The notes: a model not told the origin generated them from the letters alone. Numbered from the stretch's first letter, positions 18,024 through 26,921 are shown. The stretch is 64,000 nucleotides of DNA from JBBROS01 sp038229135 (GCA_038229135.1 JBBROS010000002.1:62001-126000), one strand, 5' to 3'. A program made the numbers and translations.

Positions 18024-18809
18024 CTAGCCCACCGTCCTCGCCTGCGACGGCGCCTGCCACCGCAACAGCCGCCTCTCTGCCTTGGTGACCGCGATGTCCA
18101 GCAGCAGCGCGAAGACCGTCAGCAACAGGATGCCGGCGATCACGCTGTCGATGTCGAACACGCCTTCCGCCTGGAGGATGAGGTAGCCCACGCCGCGGGC
18201 GGAGCCGAGGTACTCGCCGATGACGGCCCCCACGAAGGCCAGGCCGACCGCGTTGTGCAGCGAGCTGAACACCCAGCTGGTGGCCGAGGGCAGGTACACC
18301 CACCGCATCAGCTGCTTCCGGTTCGCGCCCATCAGCCGCACGTTGGCCAGCACGACGGGGCTCACTTCACGCACACCCTGGAACACGTTGAAGAACACGA
18401 CGAAGAACACGAGGGTGACGCCAAGCGCCACCTTCGACCAGATGCCGAGGCCGAACCACAGCGCGAAGATGGGCGCGAAGATCAGCCGCGGCATGGAGTT
18501 CGCGGCCTTGATGAACGGGTCCAGCACGCGAGCCAGCGTGGGGCTGAGGGCCAGCCACAGCCCCATCCCGAGTCCGGCCACCGTGCCGATCATGAAGCCG
18601 AGGATGGTCTCGAGCAGGGTATGGCCCAGGTGGCGCCAGATGGAGCCGCTGCTGAACCAGCGGTAGAGGCGGCTCAGTACGGCCGCCGGGTCCCCGAAGA
18701 AGAACCGGGGCAGGATGTCGATCGCCACGAGCCCCCACCAGGCCGCGATGCCGCCCACCAGCAGCAGCACCTGCCAGTGCAGCACCGAGCCCTGTTCACG
18801 CTCGTGCAT
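18024..18809 (-). CDS. NitT/TauT-type ABC transporter permease
   Basis: The protein has 261 residues with six predicted helices and the SsuC/TauC hallmark NSMPRLIFAPIFALWFGLG near residue 105, plus GEYLGSARGVGYLI near 205. This family imports nitrate, sulfonates, or pyrimidine- or riboflavin-like compounds. Its start overlaps the ATPase gene by 14 bp. It is the last of a three-gene operon with 18796-19605 and 19595-20626. Confidence 0.92.
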   Translation of the reverse strand: MHEREQGSVLHWQVLLLVGGIAAWWGLVAIDILPRFFFGDPAAVLSRLYRWFSSGSIWRHLGHTLLETILGFMIGTVAGLGMGLWLALSPTLARVLDPFIKAANSMPRLIFAPIFALWFGLGIWSKVALGVTLVFFVVFFNVFQGVREVSPVVLANVRLMGANRKQLMRWVYLPSATSWVFSSLHNAVGLAFVGAVIGEYLGSARGVGYLILQAEGVFDIDSVIAGILLLTVFALLLDIAVTKAERRLLRWQAPSQARTVG

Positions 18810-19605
18810 GCGCGTGGCTCCGCATGACCTCGGTCTTGAGCACCTGCCAGATCGCCTTGTGCAGTTCGAGGAAGGGCTGCGTGAGGCGCACTTCGGACAC
18901 CTCGCGGGGCCGGGGCAGGTCGACGGCGAACTCGGCCACCGGCCGCGTGCCCGGCCCCGCCGCCAGCACGACCACGCGGTCGGCCAGCGCGATGGCCTCC
19001 TCGAGGTCGTGGGTGACGAAGATCACGGATTTGCGGTCGGCCAGCCACAGCCGCAGCAGCTCGTCCTCCATCAGCTCGCGCGTCTGCACGTCGAGCGCGC
19101 TGAACGGCTCGTCCATCAGCAATATCGGCGGGTCCAGGATCAGCGCCTGGGCCAGGCCGACCCGCTTGCGCATGCCGCCCGACATCTGGTGCGGGTAGCG
19201 GTCCGCATGCGCCCGCAGGCCCACGCGGCCGAGCCAGTCCCGCGCGCCCGCCTCCGCCTCCGCCTTCGCCACGCCCCGGAACAGCAGCCCGGCCGCGATG
19301 TTGTCGAGCGCCGTGCGCCACGGCATCAGCGCGTCCGCCTGGAACAGGTAGGCCGCCTTGCGGTTGAGGCCCGCGAGCGGCTCGCCATGGATCAGCACCT
19401 CGCCCGTCGAGGGCCGCAGCAGGCCCGAGGCCACGTTGAGCAGCGTGCTCTTGCCACACCCGGTCGGCCCCACGACCGCCACGAACTCGGCCGGGGCCAC
19501 GCGCAGGTTCACGTCGTCCACGGCCACATAGGCCGGCCCGCGCCCGGCGGCGAAGCGGCAGGTGACGCCCCGCAGCTCGACCGCGGGCGTCAGCTCACTT
19601 TGCAA
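18796..19605 (-). CDS. NitT/TauT-type ABC transporter ATP-binding protein
   Basis: The protein has 269 residues. Walker A is VGPTGCGKSTLLN, the signature is QMSGGMRKRVGLAQAL, Walker B is ILLMDEPFSALD and the H-loop is IFVTHDLEEAI. The SsuB/TauB type is shown by LFQADALMPWRTALDNI. The best start is a TTG at 19605, giving MQSELTPAVEL and overlapping the binding-protein stop by 11 bp. It energises the adjacent permease. Confidence 0.92.
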   Translation of the reverse strand: MQSELTPAVELRGVTCRFAAGRGPAYVAVDDVNLRVAPAEFVAVVGPTGCGKSTLLNVASGLLRPSTGEVLIHGEPLAGLNRKAAYLFQADALMPWRTALDNIAAGLLFRGVAKAEAEAGARDWLGRVGLRAHADRYPHQMSGGMRKRVGLAQALILDPPILLMDEPFSALDVQTRELMEDELLRLWLADRKSVIFVTHDLEEAIALADRVVVLAAGPGTRPVAEFAVDLPRPREVSEVRLTQPFLELHKAIWQVLKTEVMRSHAHARA

Positions 19606-20626
19606 CGGGGCCGGACGCAGCTGCGGTGGGGGGGACGCGGTTGACGAAGCTGTTGTCGTAGGTCGTCTCGACGTTGATCTTCGCGTTGCGCACGTTCTCC
19701 TCGAAGGCGCTCAGCACCTTCAGCACCGTCTCCCCGGCCTCCTTCGTCATCAGCCCGTCCGGCGAGTAGCAGCCGCGCATGTTGCCCATGGCGCGAAGGT
19801 AGAGCGCCTTGTTGCCAAGCAGGTACTCCTCGGGCAGGGCGCCCGCGATCTGCTCCGGGGTCGCGGCGGCCATCCAGCGTTCGGCGCGCACCACGGCGTT
19901 GGTCACGGCCTGGACGGTGCGCGGGTTCTTGGCCACGAAAGCCGCCGTGGAATAGAGGCTCGCCTCCGGGTAGGGGCCGCCGAACACGGCGTTGCTGGTT
20001 TCGGGCGTGCGCATGTCCACCGCGTTGATGGCGTCCCCGCTCTCGAGCAGCATGGTGATGACCGGGTCGTTGTTCAGCACCGCGTCCACCTGGCCGGCCC
20101 GGACGGCGGCCACGGCGCCCGCTGCCGTGCCGACGCCCACGATCGACACGTCGGCCGGGTCGATCCCGGCCTTCGCCAGGATGTAGTTCAGCACCATGTG
20201 GGTGGAGGAGCCCGGCGCGCTGACGCCGATGGTCCAGCCCTTCATGTCCTGCGGGCCCTTGAACCCGGCGGCGCGGCGCTTGGAGACGGCGAGCGCGAAG
20301 CCGGGGCAGCGCACCTCCTGGGCGAACACCACGAGCTTCTGGTTCTTGGCCGCCATGGTGAGCGAGTTGGAATAGGCGCCCGAGACCAGGTCCAGGCTGC
20401 CGCCGAGCAGCGCCTCGAGCGCCTTGGATCCGCCGGAGAACGCATTGATCTCGACCGAGAGGCCCTCGTCCTTGAAGTAGCCCAGACGGTCGGCGACGAT
20501 CAGCGGGATGTAGGGCAGCGCGAGCGAGGCGGTGCCGATGGCGAGGGATTTCTTCTCCGGCTGCGCCCATGCGGCGGGCGCAAGCGCAAGTAGGCCGGCC
20601 AAGGCCAGCCCGAACATCGTTTGCAT
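19595..20626 (-). CDS. NitT/TauT-type ABC transporter substrate-binding protein
   Basis: The protein has 343 residues with a signal peptide (MQTMFGLALAGLLALA to AWAQ). The SsuA/ThiY-like fold shows in LPYIPLIVADRLGYFKDEGL, SGGSKALEALLGGSLDLVSG and the GVSAPGSSTHMVLNYIL segment. ATG 20626 is preceded by GGGGAGG at good spacing, so the upstream in-frame ATG at 20674 is rejected. The ligand is unknown. It is the first gene of the importer operon; a perfect inverted repeat at 20649-20672 sits just upstream. Confidence 0.9.
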   Translation of the reverse strand: MQTMFGLALAGLLALAPAAWAQPEKKSLAIGTASLALPYIPLIVADRLGYFKDEGLSVEINAFSGGSKALEALLGGSLDLVSGAYSNSLTMAAKNQKLVVFAQEVRCPGFALAVSKRRAAGFKGPQDMKGWTIGVSAPGSSTHMVLNYILAKAGIDPADVSIVGVGTAAGAVAAVRAGQVDAVLNNDPVITMLLESGDAINAVDMRTPETSNAVFGGPYPEASLYSTAAFVAKNPRTVQAVTNAVVRAERWMAAATPEQIAGALPEEYLLGNKALYLRAMGNMRGCYSPDGLMTKEAGETVLKVLSAFEENVRNAKINVETTYDNSFVNRVPPTAAASGPVAK

Positions 20627-20648
20627 CGCATCCTCCCCAGGATCGCTG

Positions 20649-20672
20649 GAGGTGCCTTGGAATGGGCACCTC
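20649..20672. promoter_or_regulatory. Perfect 8-bp inverted repeat upstream of an ABC importer operon
   Basis: GAGGTGCC and GGCACCTC flank an 8-bp spacer (TTGGAATG). The site ends 23 bp upstream of the binding-protein start at 20626. It could be a repressor operator or a hairpin in the 5' leader of the transcript. No regulator gene is adjacent. Confidence 0.45.
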
Positions 20673-21089
20673 ACCGCCTTTGATCCAACGCTACAATGCG
20701 CGGTTCAGCTTGCCTATGGCGTTCTCGTGCGAGTGCGGGCGCGGGCGCTTCGCGCGCCAATTCGGACCGCGTGGCGTCACGATCAACACGGCCCCAACCC
20801 GGTCCGGTGGACACCGAGCCGAGCCCGGACTGCCGGGCCGGACGCCGCGATGGTGACGGGCAGCGCCGCTCGTCAGCCGAAGACCTTCGTCATCGCGGGC
20901 CGAAGGCGTGGCGATCCAGGGGCCGACGGGGCTGCTCCGTGCGGCCCCTGACGCCGGTCGTTGCATGACATGCCTGGGTCCATGACGATGAATACGGAAC
21001 GCGGGCCCCGCACCGCGGCCCAGGTCCGGGCCGCCGGGCGCTCACCCCAGCCCTCTCCCGGCGGGCGAGGGAGCGGCACCGCCTTGCGA
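20673..21089. other. Gene-free stretch upstream of the NitT/TauT-type operon
   Basis: About 420 bp separate the 5' end of the importer operon from the 3' end of the denD-like gene; both are on the minus strand. It contains a degenerate hairpin repeat near 20888-20962. I see no reading frame with convincing protein features, no tRNA and no clear terminator hairpin with a T-run. The importer promoter should lie in its left part. Confidence 0.6.
20888..20962. repeat. Intergenic hairpin repeat (REP-like), copy 4, degenerate
   Basis: The left arm CGTCATCGCGGGCCGAAGGC and the GGCGATCCAGGGGCCG block match the other copies. The right arm is eroded: CGGCCCCTG is kept but the following GATCGCCACG is replaced. 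It marks the element as an old, decaying family member. Confidence 0.6.
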
Positions 21090-22076
21090 TCACCTGCCGA
21101 GCCGGCCGCCCAGCTCGTCCTCGATGTGCACCTGGATGATCTCGTCGAAGCTGCTTTCTGCCTTGAAGCCGAGCGACAGCGCCCGCGCCGGGTCGAAGCC
21201 ACGCGGCCACCCGGCGACGATCCGGGCAATGCCCTCGTCGGGTTCGCGGCGGATGAGCCGCACGGCGTCCTCCCCGGCCACGCGCCGGAGCGCCTCGATC
21301 TGCTCGCCGACCGTGGCGGACAGGCCGGGGAGGGAGAGGGTGCGGCGCTGGCCCAGCGGCGCCGTGTCCAGGCCCGCTGCATGGACCAGGAACTCGATCG
21401 CTGCCCGGGGGCTCGCGTGCCAGTGGCGCACCGTCTCGGGCACGGGGAGCACGGCCTCCTTGCCCACCAGCGGCTCGCGCAGGATGTTGGAGAAGAAGCC
21501 GCTGGCGGCCCGGTTCGGGGCGCCGGGGCGGATGCAGATGGTGGGCAGGCGCAGGCCGATGCCGTCGAGGAACCCACGGCGCGAGTAGTCGGCCAGGAGC
21601 AGCTCGCCGATCGCCTTCTGCGTGCCGTAGCTGGTGAGGGGCGTGAGGGCCAGGTCATCCGGGATCCGGTCCGGCAGCGGGGCGCCGAACACGGCGACCG
21701 AGGAGGTGAACACGACCCGCGGCATGTAGGCCTGCACCCGGATGGCCTCGAGCAGATACCGGGTGCCGTCGAGGTTGATCCGGTAGCCGCGCTCGAAGTC
21801 GGCCTCCGCCTCGCCCGAGACGATGGCGGCGAGGTGGAACACCACGTCCGGCTTGTCCGCGACCATCAGCGCCGCCTCGCCCGGCGCCGAGAGGTCGGCC
21901 GCCGTGCAGGCAACGGTGCCGCCGAACCCGTCGGGCGCTTCGGGGGCCACGACATCCACCAGAGAAAGGCGCGCGATGGGCTTGCCGTTCAGACCGCCCT
22001 CCCGCGCCAGACGGGCCACGAGCTTTCGCCCCAGCATGCCACCCGCACCGATCACCAGCACATGCGATCCGCTCAT
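21090..22076 (-). CDS. denD: SDR-family D-erythronate dehydrogenase-like protein
   Basis: The protein has 328 residues. The extended-SDR NAD motif VLVIGAGGMLGRKL is at residues 6-19 and the acidic residue follows in LSLVDVV. The catalytic centre is the Ser in VFTSSVAVFG and YGTQK (YxxxK) near 150. The sequence closely follows DenD (oxidising D-erythronate to the 2-keto acid), including LRLPTICIRPGAPNRAASGF. ATG 22076 is chosen because the frame beyond it lies in the aroE-like gene. It ends the IclR/ABC operon, suggesting the importer takes up a four-carbon or related sugar acid. Confidence 0.82.
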   Translation of the reverse strand: MSGSHVLVIGAGGMLGRKLVARLAREGGLNGKPIARLSLVDVVAPEAPDGFGGTVACTAADLSAPGEAALMVADKPDVVFHLAAIVSGEAEADFERGYRINLDGTRYLLEAIRVQAYMPRVVFTSSVAVFGAPLPDRIPDDLALTPLTSYGTQKAIGELLLADYSRRGFLDGIGLRLPTICIRPGAPNRAASGFFSNILREPLVGKEAVLPVPETVRHWHASPRAAIEFLVHAAGLDTAPLGQRRTLSLPGLSATVGEQIEALRRVAGEDAVRLIRREPDEGIARIVAGWPRGFDPARALSLGFKAESSFDEIIQVHIEDELGGRLGR

Positions 22077-22102
22077 GCCGCCCTCCCTCTGTTTCGACCT
22101 GT

Positions 22103-22933
22103 CTAGGCCACGCCGCCGGCGCCCGGAAGCGGGGGTGCGAAGAAGTCCGCCATACGGCTGATCTGCCCGCGCATCATCTCCCGCCCGCGCACCGTGCGGC
22201 ACCCGCACGCCTCGGCCAGCGCCAGCAGCCGCGTCCGCTCGGGCTTCACGATGGCGTCGAACACGATCATGCCGGGCGGGAGGGCGCTGGCCGCGATGGG
22301 CATGTCCGGGTCATCCAGCATGCCCACCGGCGAGGCGTTGAGCAGGATGTCCACGCCGTCCACCGTGGGGGCGCCGACCTCCACCGCGATATCCGGGTCG
22401 ATCCCGCGCACCGTCGCCGCCAGCGCGTCCACGCGCGCCGGGTCCGGGTCGAACAGCCGCATGGCGCGCGGCCCCTCATGCGCCACCGCGATGCCGATGG
22501 CCGAGCCCGCGCCCCCCGCCCCGATCAGCATCACCCGCTGCCCCGCAAACCCGTAGCCGCGCTGCCGGAACGCCTCCACGCAACCGGCGCCGTCGAACAT
22601 GTCGCCCTCCCACGACCCGTCCGCCCGGCGCGCCAGCGCATTGATGGCGCCCGCCGCCCGCGCCTGCGCGCCCAACCGGTCCGCCAGCGCACGGGCTGCC
22701 TGCTTGAACGGGATGGTGAACACCAGCCCATCGAGGTTCTGCACCCGCATCAGCGCCCGCACGGTGCCCTCGAACTCATCCGGCAGCACGTGCACCGGGA
22801 TCATCAACGCCTCCCGCCCCCGCCGCGCGAACTCGGCCGAAAACATCTCCGGCGAGCGCACCTGCTCGATAGGGTGCCCCACGATCCCATACACCCGGGT
22901 CCGCCCCGACACCCAATCCACCTGGTCCGTCAT
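22103..22933 (-). CDS. aroE: Shikimate dehydrogenase-like NAD(P) oxidoreductase
   Basis: The protein has 276 residues. The substrate-binding N-terminus is GIVGHPIEQVRSPEMF, the catalytic Lys is in FTIPFKQAARAL near residue 75, and the nucleotide motif is VMLIGAGGAGSAIGIAVA near 135. In an operon with a sugar-type importer it is more likely a catabolic quinate/shikimate-type or paralogous dehydrogenase than the housekeeping AroE. It starts 3 bp after the permease gene. The exact substrate is uncertain. Confidence 0.85.
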   Translation of the reverse strand: MTDQVDWVSGRTRVYGIVGHPIEQVRSPEMFSAEFARRGREALMIPVHVLPDEFEGTVRALMRVQNLDGLVFTIPFKQAARALADRLGAQARAAGAINALARRADGSWEGDMFDGAGCVEAFRQRGYGFAGQRVMLIGAGGAGSAIGIAVAHEGPRAMRLFDPDPARVDALAATVRGIDPDIAVEVGAPTVDGVDILLNASPVGMLDDPDMPIAASALPPGMIVFDAIVKPERTRLLALAEACGCRTVRGREMMRGQISRMADFFAPPLPGAGGVA

Positions 22934-22936
22934 CGC

Positions 22937-23770
22937 CTACCCCTTCGTCGCGCCGGCCGTGAGGCCCGAAACCATGAACCGCAGCAGCGTGCCCGCCAGC
23001 ACCAGCATCGGCGCCGTCACGATGAAGGCCGCCGCCGCCAGCGGCCCCCAGGAGAGCTGCTCGAAGCTCATCACGCCGAAGATCGCCACCGGCAGCGTCC
23101 GCCACTCGGGCGCCGACAGGATCACGCTGAAGATGAAGTTGTTCCAGCTGAACATGGCCGCGATCACCACGGCGATCACGATGCCGGGCCGCACGAGCGG
23201 CAGCACGATCCGGGTGAGCAACTGGAACAGGCTGCACCCATCGATGGCCGCCGCCTCCTCGATCTCGCGCGGCACTGCCTGGAAATGGCTGATCATGGTC
23301 CAGGTGATGAGCGGCACCGTGATGAGCAGGTGCGCCAGCACCACGGGCCAGACGGTCCCGGCCGTCCCGGTCCATTTGGCGATGAAGAACAGGGGGATGA
23401 GGTAGGACAGCGCCGGCGTCATCCGCGCCAGCAGAACCAACGCCCCGAGCTTCGGCAGCTCGAGCCGTGCGATGGCGTAGGCGGCGGGCAGGCCGAGCAC
23501 GAGGCCGATGCCGGTCGCGAGCCCCGTCACCAGCAGCGAGTTGAGCAGGTAGCGCAGCATGTCGTTCTGCGCGAACACGTCCACGTAGTTCTGCAGCGTC
23601 GGCGGGTCCGGCAGGAAATTGGGCGGATAGGCGATGTTGTCGATCTCGGTCTTGAGCGACAACGACAGCATCCAGAACACGAAGAAGCAGGCCGGCGCCG
23701 CCAGCACGCCGGCCAGCAGCAGCCGCACGGCCTGCACCCGGCGTGGCTCCCGGATGGTGCCCGCACTCAC
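22937..23770 (-). CDS. CUT1-type carbohydrate ABC transporter permease (MalG-like)
   Basis: The protein has 277 residues and six helices. The EAA motif reads EIEEAAAIDGCSLFQLLTRIVLPLVRPG near residue 185, typical of carbohydrate importers. It starts at GTG 23770, overlapping the partner permease stop (GTGA). It forms the channel with 23767-24633. No ATPase gene is present in this operon. Confidence 0.92.
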   Translation of the reverse strand: MSAGTIREPRRVQAVRLLLAGVLAAPACFFVFWMLSLSLKTEIDNIAYPPNFLPDPPTLQNYVDVFAQNDMLRYLLNSLLVTGLATGIGLVLGLPAAYAIARLELPKLGALVLLARMTPALSYLIPLFFIAKWTGTAGTVWPVVLAHLLITVPLITWTMISHFQAVPREIEEAAAIDGCSLFQLLTRIVLPLVRPGIVIAVVIAAMFSWNNFIFSVILSAPEWRTLPVAIFGVMSFEQLSWGPLAAAAFIVTAPMLVLAGTLLRFMVSGLTAGATKG

Positions 23771-24633
23771 GCCGCCACCGCGTGCCGGGCCTTCACCCAC
23801 ACCAAGGCGAGCGCCAGCAGGAACACGAGCCCGAGGAAGAACACCGAGATCGCCGAGGCATAACCCACGTTGTAGAAGGCGAACGCGTTCGAATACAGAT
23901 ATAGGTTGATGGTCTCGGATGCCGTTCCCGGCCCCCCCGAAGTCATGACGAAGATGAGGTCGATGGACTTCACCGCATCGATCGTGCGCAGGATGGCGGC
24001 CACCAGCAGGTAGGGCACGAGCAGCGGGAAGGTGATGGCCCGGAAGGTCTGCACGGCCGATGCGCCATCGATCCGCGCCGCCTCGAACAGCTCCTCCGGG
24101 ATCGTCGTCATGCCGCCCAGCAGGATCAGCGCCATCAGCGGGGTCCACTGCCACGTCTCGATCCCGATCAGCGTGGCGAGCACCGTGCGCTGCGAGTAGA
24201 TCCAGGCCGAGGGCGGGATGCCGAACCAGGAGAGCATGTGGTTCAGCACGCCCGATTGCGGGTGCAGCATCATCACCCAGACGAGCGCCACCGACACCGG
24301 GGTGGCGAGCATGGGGAACGAGAACGCGAGCCGCAGCGCCTGGCGCCCCGGGAAGTCCCGCACGAACACCAGGGCGGCGCCGAGCCCGAGCAACAGCGGC
24401 CCCGCCACGGACCCGGCGGTGTACACCAGCGTGCGCACCACCGCCTCGCCGAACCGCTTGTCCTGCACGAGCGTGGCATAGTTCTGCAGGCCGACGAACC
24501 CGGGCGCGCCCGTGAACCGCCATTCGAAGAACGACAGCCCGGCCGTGAACACCCAGGGCACGAACAGGATCAGCCCGATGGTGCCCAGCGCCGGCACGGC
24601 CAGCCACATGAGCTGGCCGCGCTTGTTCAGCAT
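23767..24633 (-). CDS. CUT1-type carbohydrate ABC transporter permease (MalF/UgpA-like)
   Basis: The protein has 288 residues and six helices. The EAA loop reads PEELFEAARIDGASAVQTFRAITFPLL near residue 195, followed by FVMTSGGPGTASETINLYLY, the usual C-terminal block of the UgpA class. It starts MLNKRGQLMWLAV at 24633, 7 bp after the binding-protein gene. It pairs with the MalG-like permease downstream. Confidence 0.92.
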   Translation of the reverse strand: MLNKRGQLMWLAVPALGTIGLILFVPWVFTAGLSFFEWRFTGAPGFVGLQNYATLVQDKRFGEAVVRTLVYTAGSVAGPLLLGLGAALVFVRDFPGRQALRLAFSFPMLATPVSVALVWVMMLHPQSGVLNHMLSWFGIPPSAWIYSQRTVLATLIGIETWQWTPLMALILLGGMTTIPEELFEAARIDGASAVQTFRAITFPLLVPYLLVAAILRTIDAVKSIDLIFVMTSGGPGTASETINLYLYSNAFAFYNVGYASAISVFFLGLVFLLALALVWVKARHAVAA

Positions 24634-24640
24634 GGAGGTT

Positions 24641-25966
24641 TCAAGCGCGCTCGCTCGCGTCCAGCACCGGCTGGAACGCCTCGGTCGCGCGGGCCAGCTC
24701 CGCCTTCGGGTCCGCCCCCTCGAGCACGTTGGAGAGTGCCACGCCGAAGATGTCCCGGAACTCCGTGACCGGCACCACCTGCGGCAACGGCGAGCGGGCG
24801 ATCCGCGCGCTCTCGAGCAAGGTCGCGAACCACTCGCGCCCGAACGGCGTGTCGGCCTGGGCCGCCGGGTCCTGCAAGGGCGACGTGCGCGCCGGCACGC
24901 CGGCACCGGCCTTGAGCATCCGAGACTGGTTCAGCACGCCGGTGGCCCACGCCACATAGAGGAACGCCGCCTCCTTGTTGCGGCTGGCCTGCGCGACGCC
25001 GATGCCATCCCCGAACAGCGCGGTGTGCCGGGCCGTGGGGCCGCGCGGGACCACGGCGTAGCCCACCTTGCCCACGATGCGGGAGCGCTTCGGGTCCTCG
25101 AGCGGGGCCGCGAACCCGATGCCGTCCAACCAGAACCCGGCCCGGCCCTGCACGAAGCTCGTCTGGCACTCGCCCCAGTTGAACCCGGCCAGCCCGGTCG
25201 GCCCGAACTCGCGCGCGAGCCTGCCGTACAGCCGCGCCGCCTCGACGGCCTCGGGCGTGGTGGTCAGCAGACGCCCGTCGCGGATGGTCTCCTGGCCCCA
25301 GCCGAGCAGCAGCGTGGTCCACACGGGCACGTTGGCGTTCTTCTGCCCGCGGCACACCCAGCCATACACGTTGGCAGCCGGCTTGTGGATGGCGGCGGCC
25401 GCCCGCACCAGCTCCTCGGTGCTCTGCGGCACCGGCAACCCGGCACGCTCCAGCAGCTCCTTGTTGTAGTACAGCACCCAATAATCGAGGTTGAGCGGCA
25501 GCACCTCGAGCGCGCCCTTGCCCGAGGACCCGTACGCAATCGTGGCCGGGCTGAAATCGGCGGCCTTGAACGCCGGGTCCGCAGCCTCGAGCGCCGCCAG
25601 CATGGGCCGCAGGTCGGTGAACCAGCCGCCCCGCTCCACTAGGCGCTTCTGCACCGCGATGGAGATGTTCGCCACGTCGAACGAGGGCGCGCCGGACGCG
25701 AACTCCACCACCATCTTCTGGCGCTGCTGCTGCTCCGGGATGGCCTCGAAGGCCAGCTTGATGCCGGTCAGCTCCTCGAACTCGCGGTGGTTCGCCGCCA
25801 GCAGGTCCGACCGCGGGCTCTTCTGGAACAGCACGGACACGCGCGCCCCGGCGTGCCGCTTCCACGGGTCCGCACCCTGGGCGCGGGCAGTGCCCGGGAC
25901 CGCCGCGGCGCCCGCCATGCAGGCAAGCATCGTCCGTCGCCCGACCGGGCGTTCTTGTAGCGACAT
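24641..25966 (-). CDS. CUT1-type ABC transporter extracellular solute-binding protein
   Basis: The protein has 441 residues. A Tat-type leader VGRRTMLACMAGAAA ends near ARAQG. The mature protein has the family-1 solute-binding fold: FEELTGIKLAFEAIPEQQQRQKMVVEFASG and LPLNLDYWVLYYNKELLERAGL near residue 165. It binds a sugar, sugar acid or polyol for the two permeases downstream. The start at 25966 follows the IclR stop after 35 bp on the same strand, so IclR and the importer may be co-transcribed. Confidence 0.92.
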   Translation of the reverse strand: MSLQERPVGRRTMLACMAGAAAVPGTARAQGADPWKRHAGARVSVLFQKSPRSDLLAANHREFEELTGIKLAFEAIPEQQQRQKMVVEFASGAPSFDVANISIAVQKRLVERGGWFTDLRPMLAALEAADPAFKAADFSPATIAYGSSGKGALEVLPLNLDYWVLYYNKELLERAGLPVPQSTEELVRAAAAIHKPAANVYGWVCRGQKNANVPVWTTLLLGWGQETIRDGRLLTTTPEAVEAARLYGRLAREFGPTGLAGFNWGECQTSFVQGRAGFWLDGIGFAAPLEDPKRSRIVGKVGYAVVPRGPTARHTALFGDGIGVAQASRNKEAAFLYVAWATGVLNQSRMLKAGAGVPARTSPLQDPAAQADTPFGREWFATLLESARIARSPLPQVVPVTEFRDIFGVALSNVLEGADPKAELARATEAFQPVLDASERA

Positions 25967-26001
25967 GTCGTTCCCTCGTGTTGTTTCTGGGTTGCTGGGC
26001 G

Positions 26002-26817
26002 TCAGGCGACGCGCGAGGTGCCCTCGCCCGTTTCGTAGCTGCGGATCGGCCATAGGCGGGACAGCTCCTCCGCCGCCTCCCGCAGCATCGGGACAAACCC
26101 TTCGAGCCGCTCCTCCGAGAGGCGGAACGCCGGCCCGGCCACGCTGATGGCCGCGACGGGCCGCGCATTGGGCCGCACCCCGTCCCGCACGACCGTCGCG
26201 ATGGCCGAAACCCCGGGCTCGGCCTCCTCGTGCACCATGCCGTAGCCCCGGGCGCGCGTGACCTTCAGCTCCGTCCGCAGCGTGGCCTCGTCCGCGATGG
26301 CGTTGGGCCCGATCAACGGGCCACCATACCCCCGCACCTCGATAAGCCGGACCGCCTCGTCCTCCGGAAGCGTCGCGAGCCAGGCCTTGCCCATGGAGGT
26401 CACGTGCAGCGGCACGTCGTGGCCCATGATCGGGTCGTAGCGGAGGCTCGAGCGGGAGCCCTGGGCCTTGGCGATCCACAGCATCCGGCCCCCCTCGACG
26501 GCGGCGAGGCGGACGAGCTCGCCGGTGCGTTCGGCCAGGCGCTCGAGTGTGGGCTGGCACACGCTCGGGATATCGAGCGAGGACAGTAGCCGCAGCCCGA
26601 TGGCCGCGATGGCGAGCGTAGGCACATAGCGGCCCGTGGCCTCGTCCTGCCGCGCATACCCACGCTGCACCAGGATGGCGAGCAGCCGATGCACGGCGCT
26701 CTGCGGCATCCCGAGCGCGGCGCTCAATGCAGTGAGCGCAAGCCCGGCCGGCTCATCCGCGAGCAGCTCGAGAATGGCTAGGCATCGATCTGCCGCCGAA
26801 ACGCTGAAGCCAGCCAA
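26002..26817 (-). CDS. IclR family transcriptional regulator
   Basis: The protein has 271 residues. The winged helix-turn-helix covers residues 8-70 (DRCLAILELLADEPAGLALT, then GMPQSAVHRLLAILVQRGY). The IclR effector domain follows, with YDPIMGHDVPLHVTSMGKAWLA and EEAEPGVSAIATVVRDG. It likely senses an acid intermediate of the downstream sugar-acid pathway. It heads the importer/AroE/DenD operon, and an imperfect inverted repeat 23 bp upstream of its start resembles an IclR-type operator. Confidence 0.93.
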   Translation of the reverse strand: MAGFSVSAADRCLAILELLADEPAGLALTALSAALGMPQSAVHRLLAILVQRGYARQDEATGRYVPTLAIAAIGLRLLSSLDIPSVCQPTLERLAERTGELVRLAAVEGGRMLWIAKAQGSRSSLRYDPIMGHDVPLHVTSMGKAWLATLPEDEAVRLIEVRGYGGPLIGPNAIADEATLRTELKVTRARGYGMVHEEAEPGVSAIATVVRDGVRPNARPVAAISVAGPAFRLSEERLEGFVPMLREAAEELSRLWPIRSYETGEGTSRVA

Positions 26818-26839
26818 CCGATCCCCCCAGCCAGATTAT

Positions 26840-26864
26840 CATTCTGGATTGGTGTTCCATAATG
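26840..26864. promoter_or_regulatory. Imperfect inverted repeat, probable IclR operator
   Basis: CATTCTGGA and TCCATAATG form 9-bp arms matching at 8 of 9 positions around a 7-bp spacer. The TGGA/TCCA core resembles operators reported for IclR-family regulators. On the minus strand the site overlaps a possible -10 box (GATAAT at 26840-26835), which would allow autorepression. Confidence 0.55.
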
Positions 26865-26921
26865 CAAGGAAGGTGGTCGCGCAACTGCCGTCGTCGTTTT
26901 GACAGCCCAATAGGCCACCCC

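Noticed and set aside
20691..20968. Short frames inside the gap upstream of the NitT/TauT-type operon
   Set aside because: They run through the hairpin repeat and have the low-complexity Arg/Ala/Pro composition of shadow frames.
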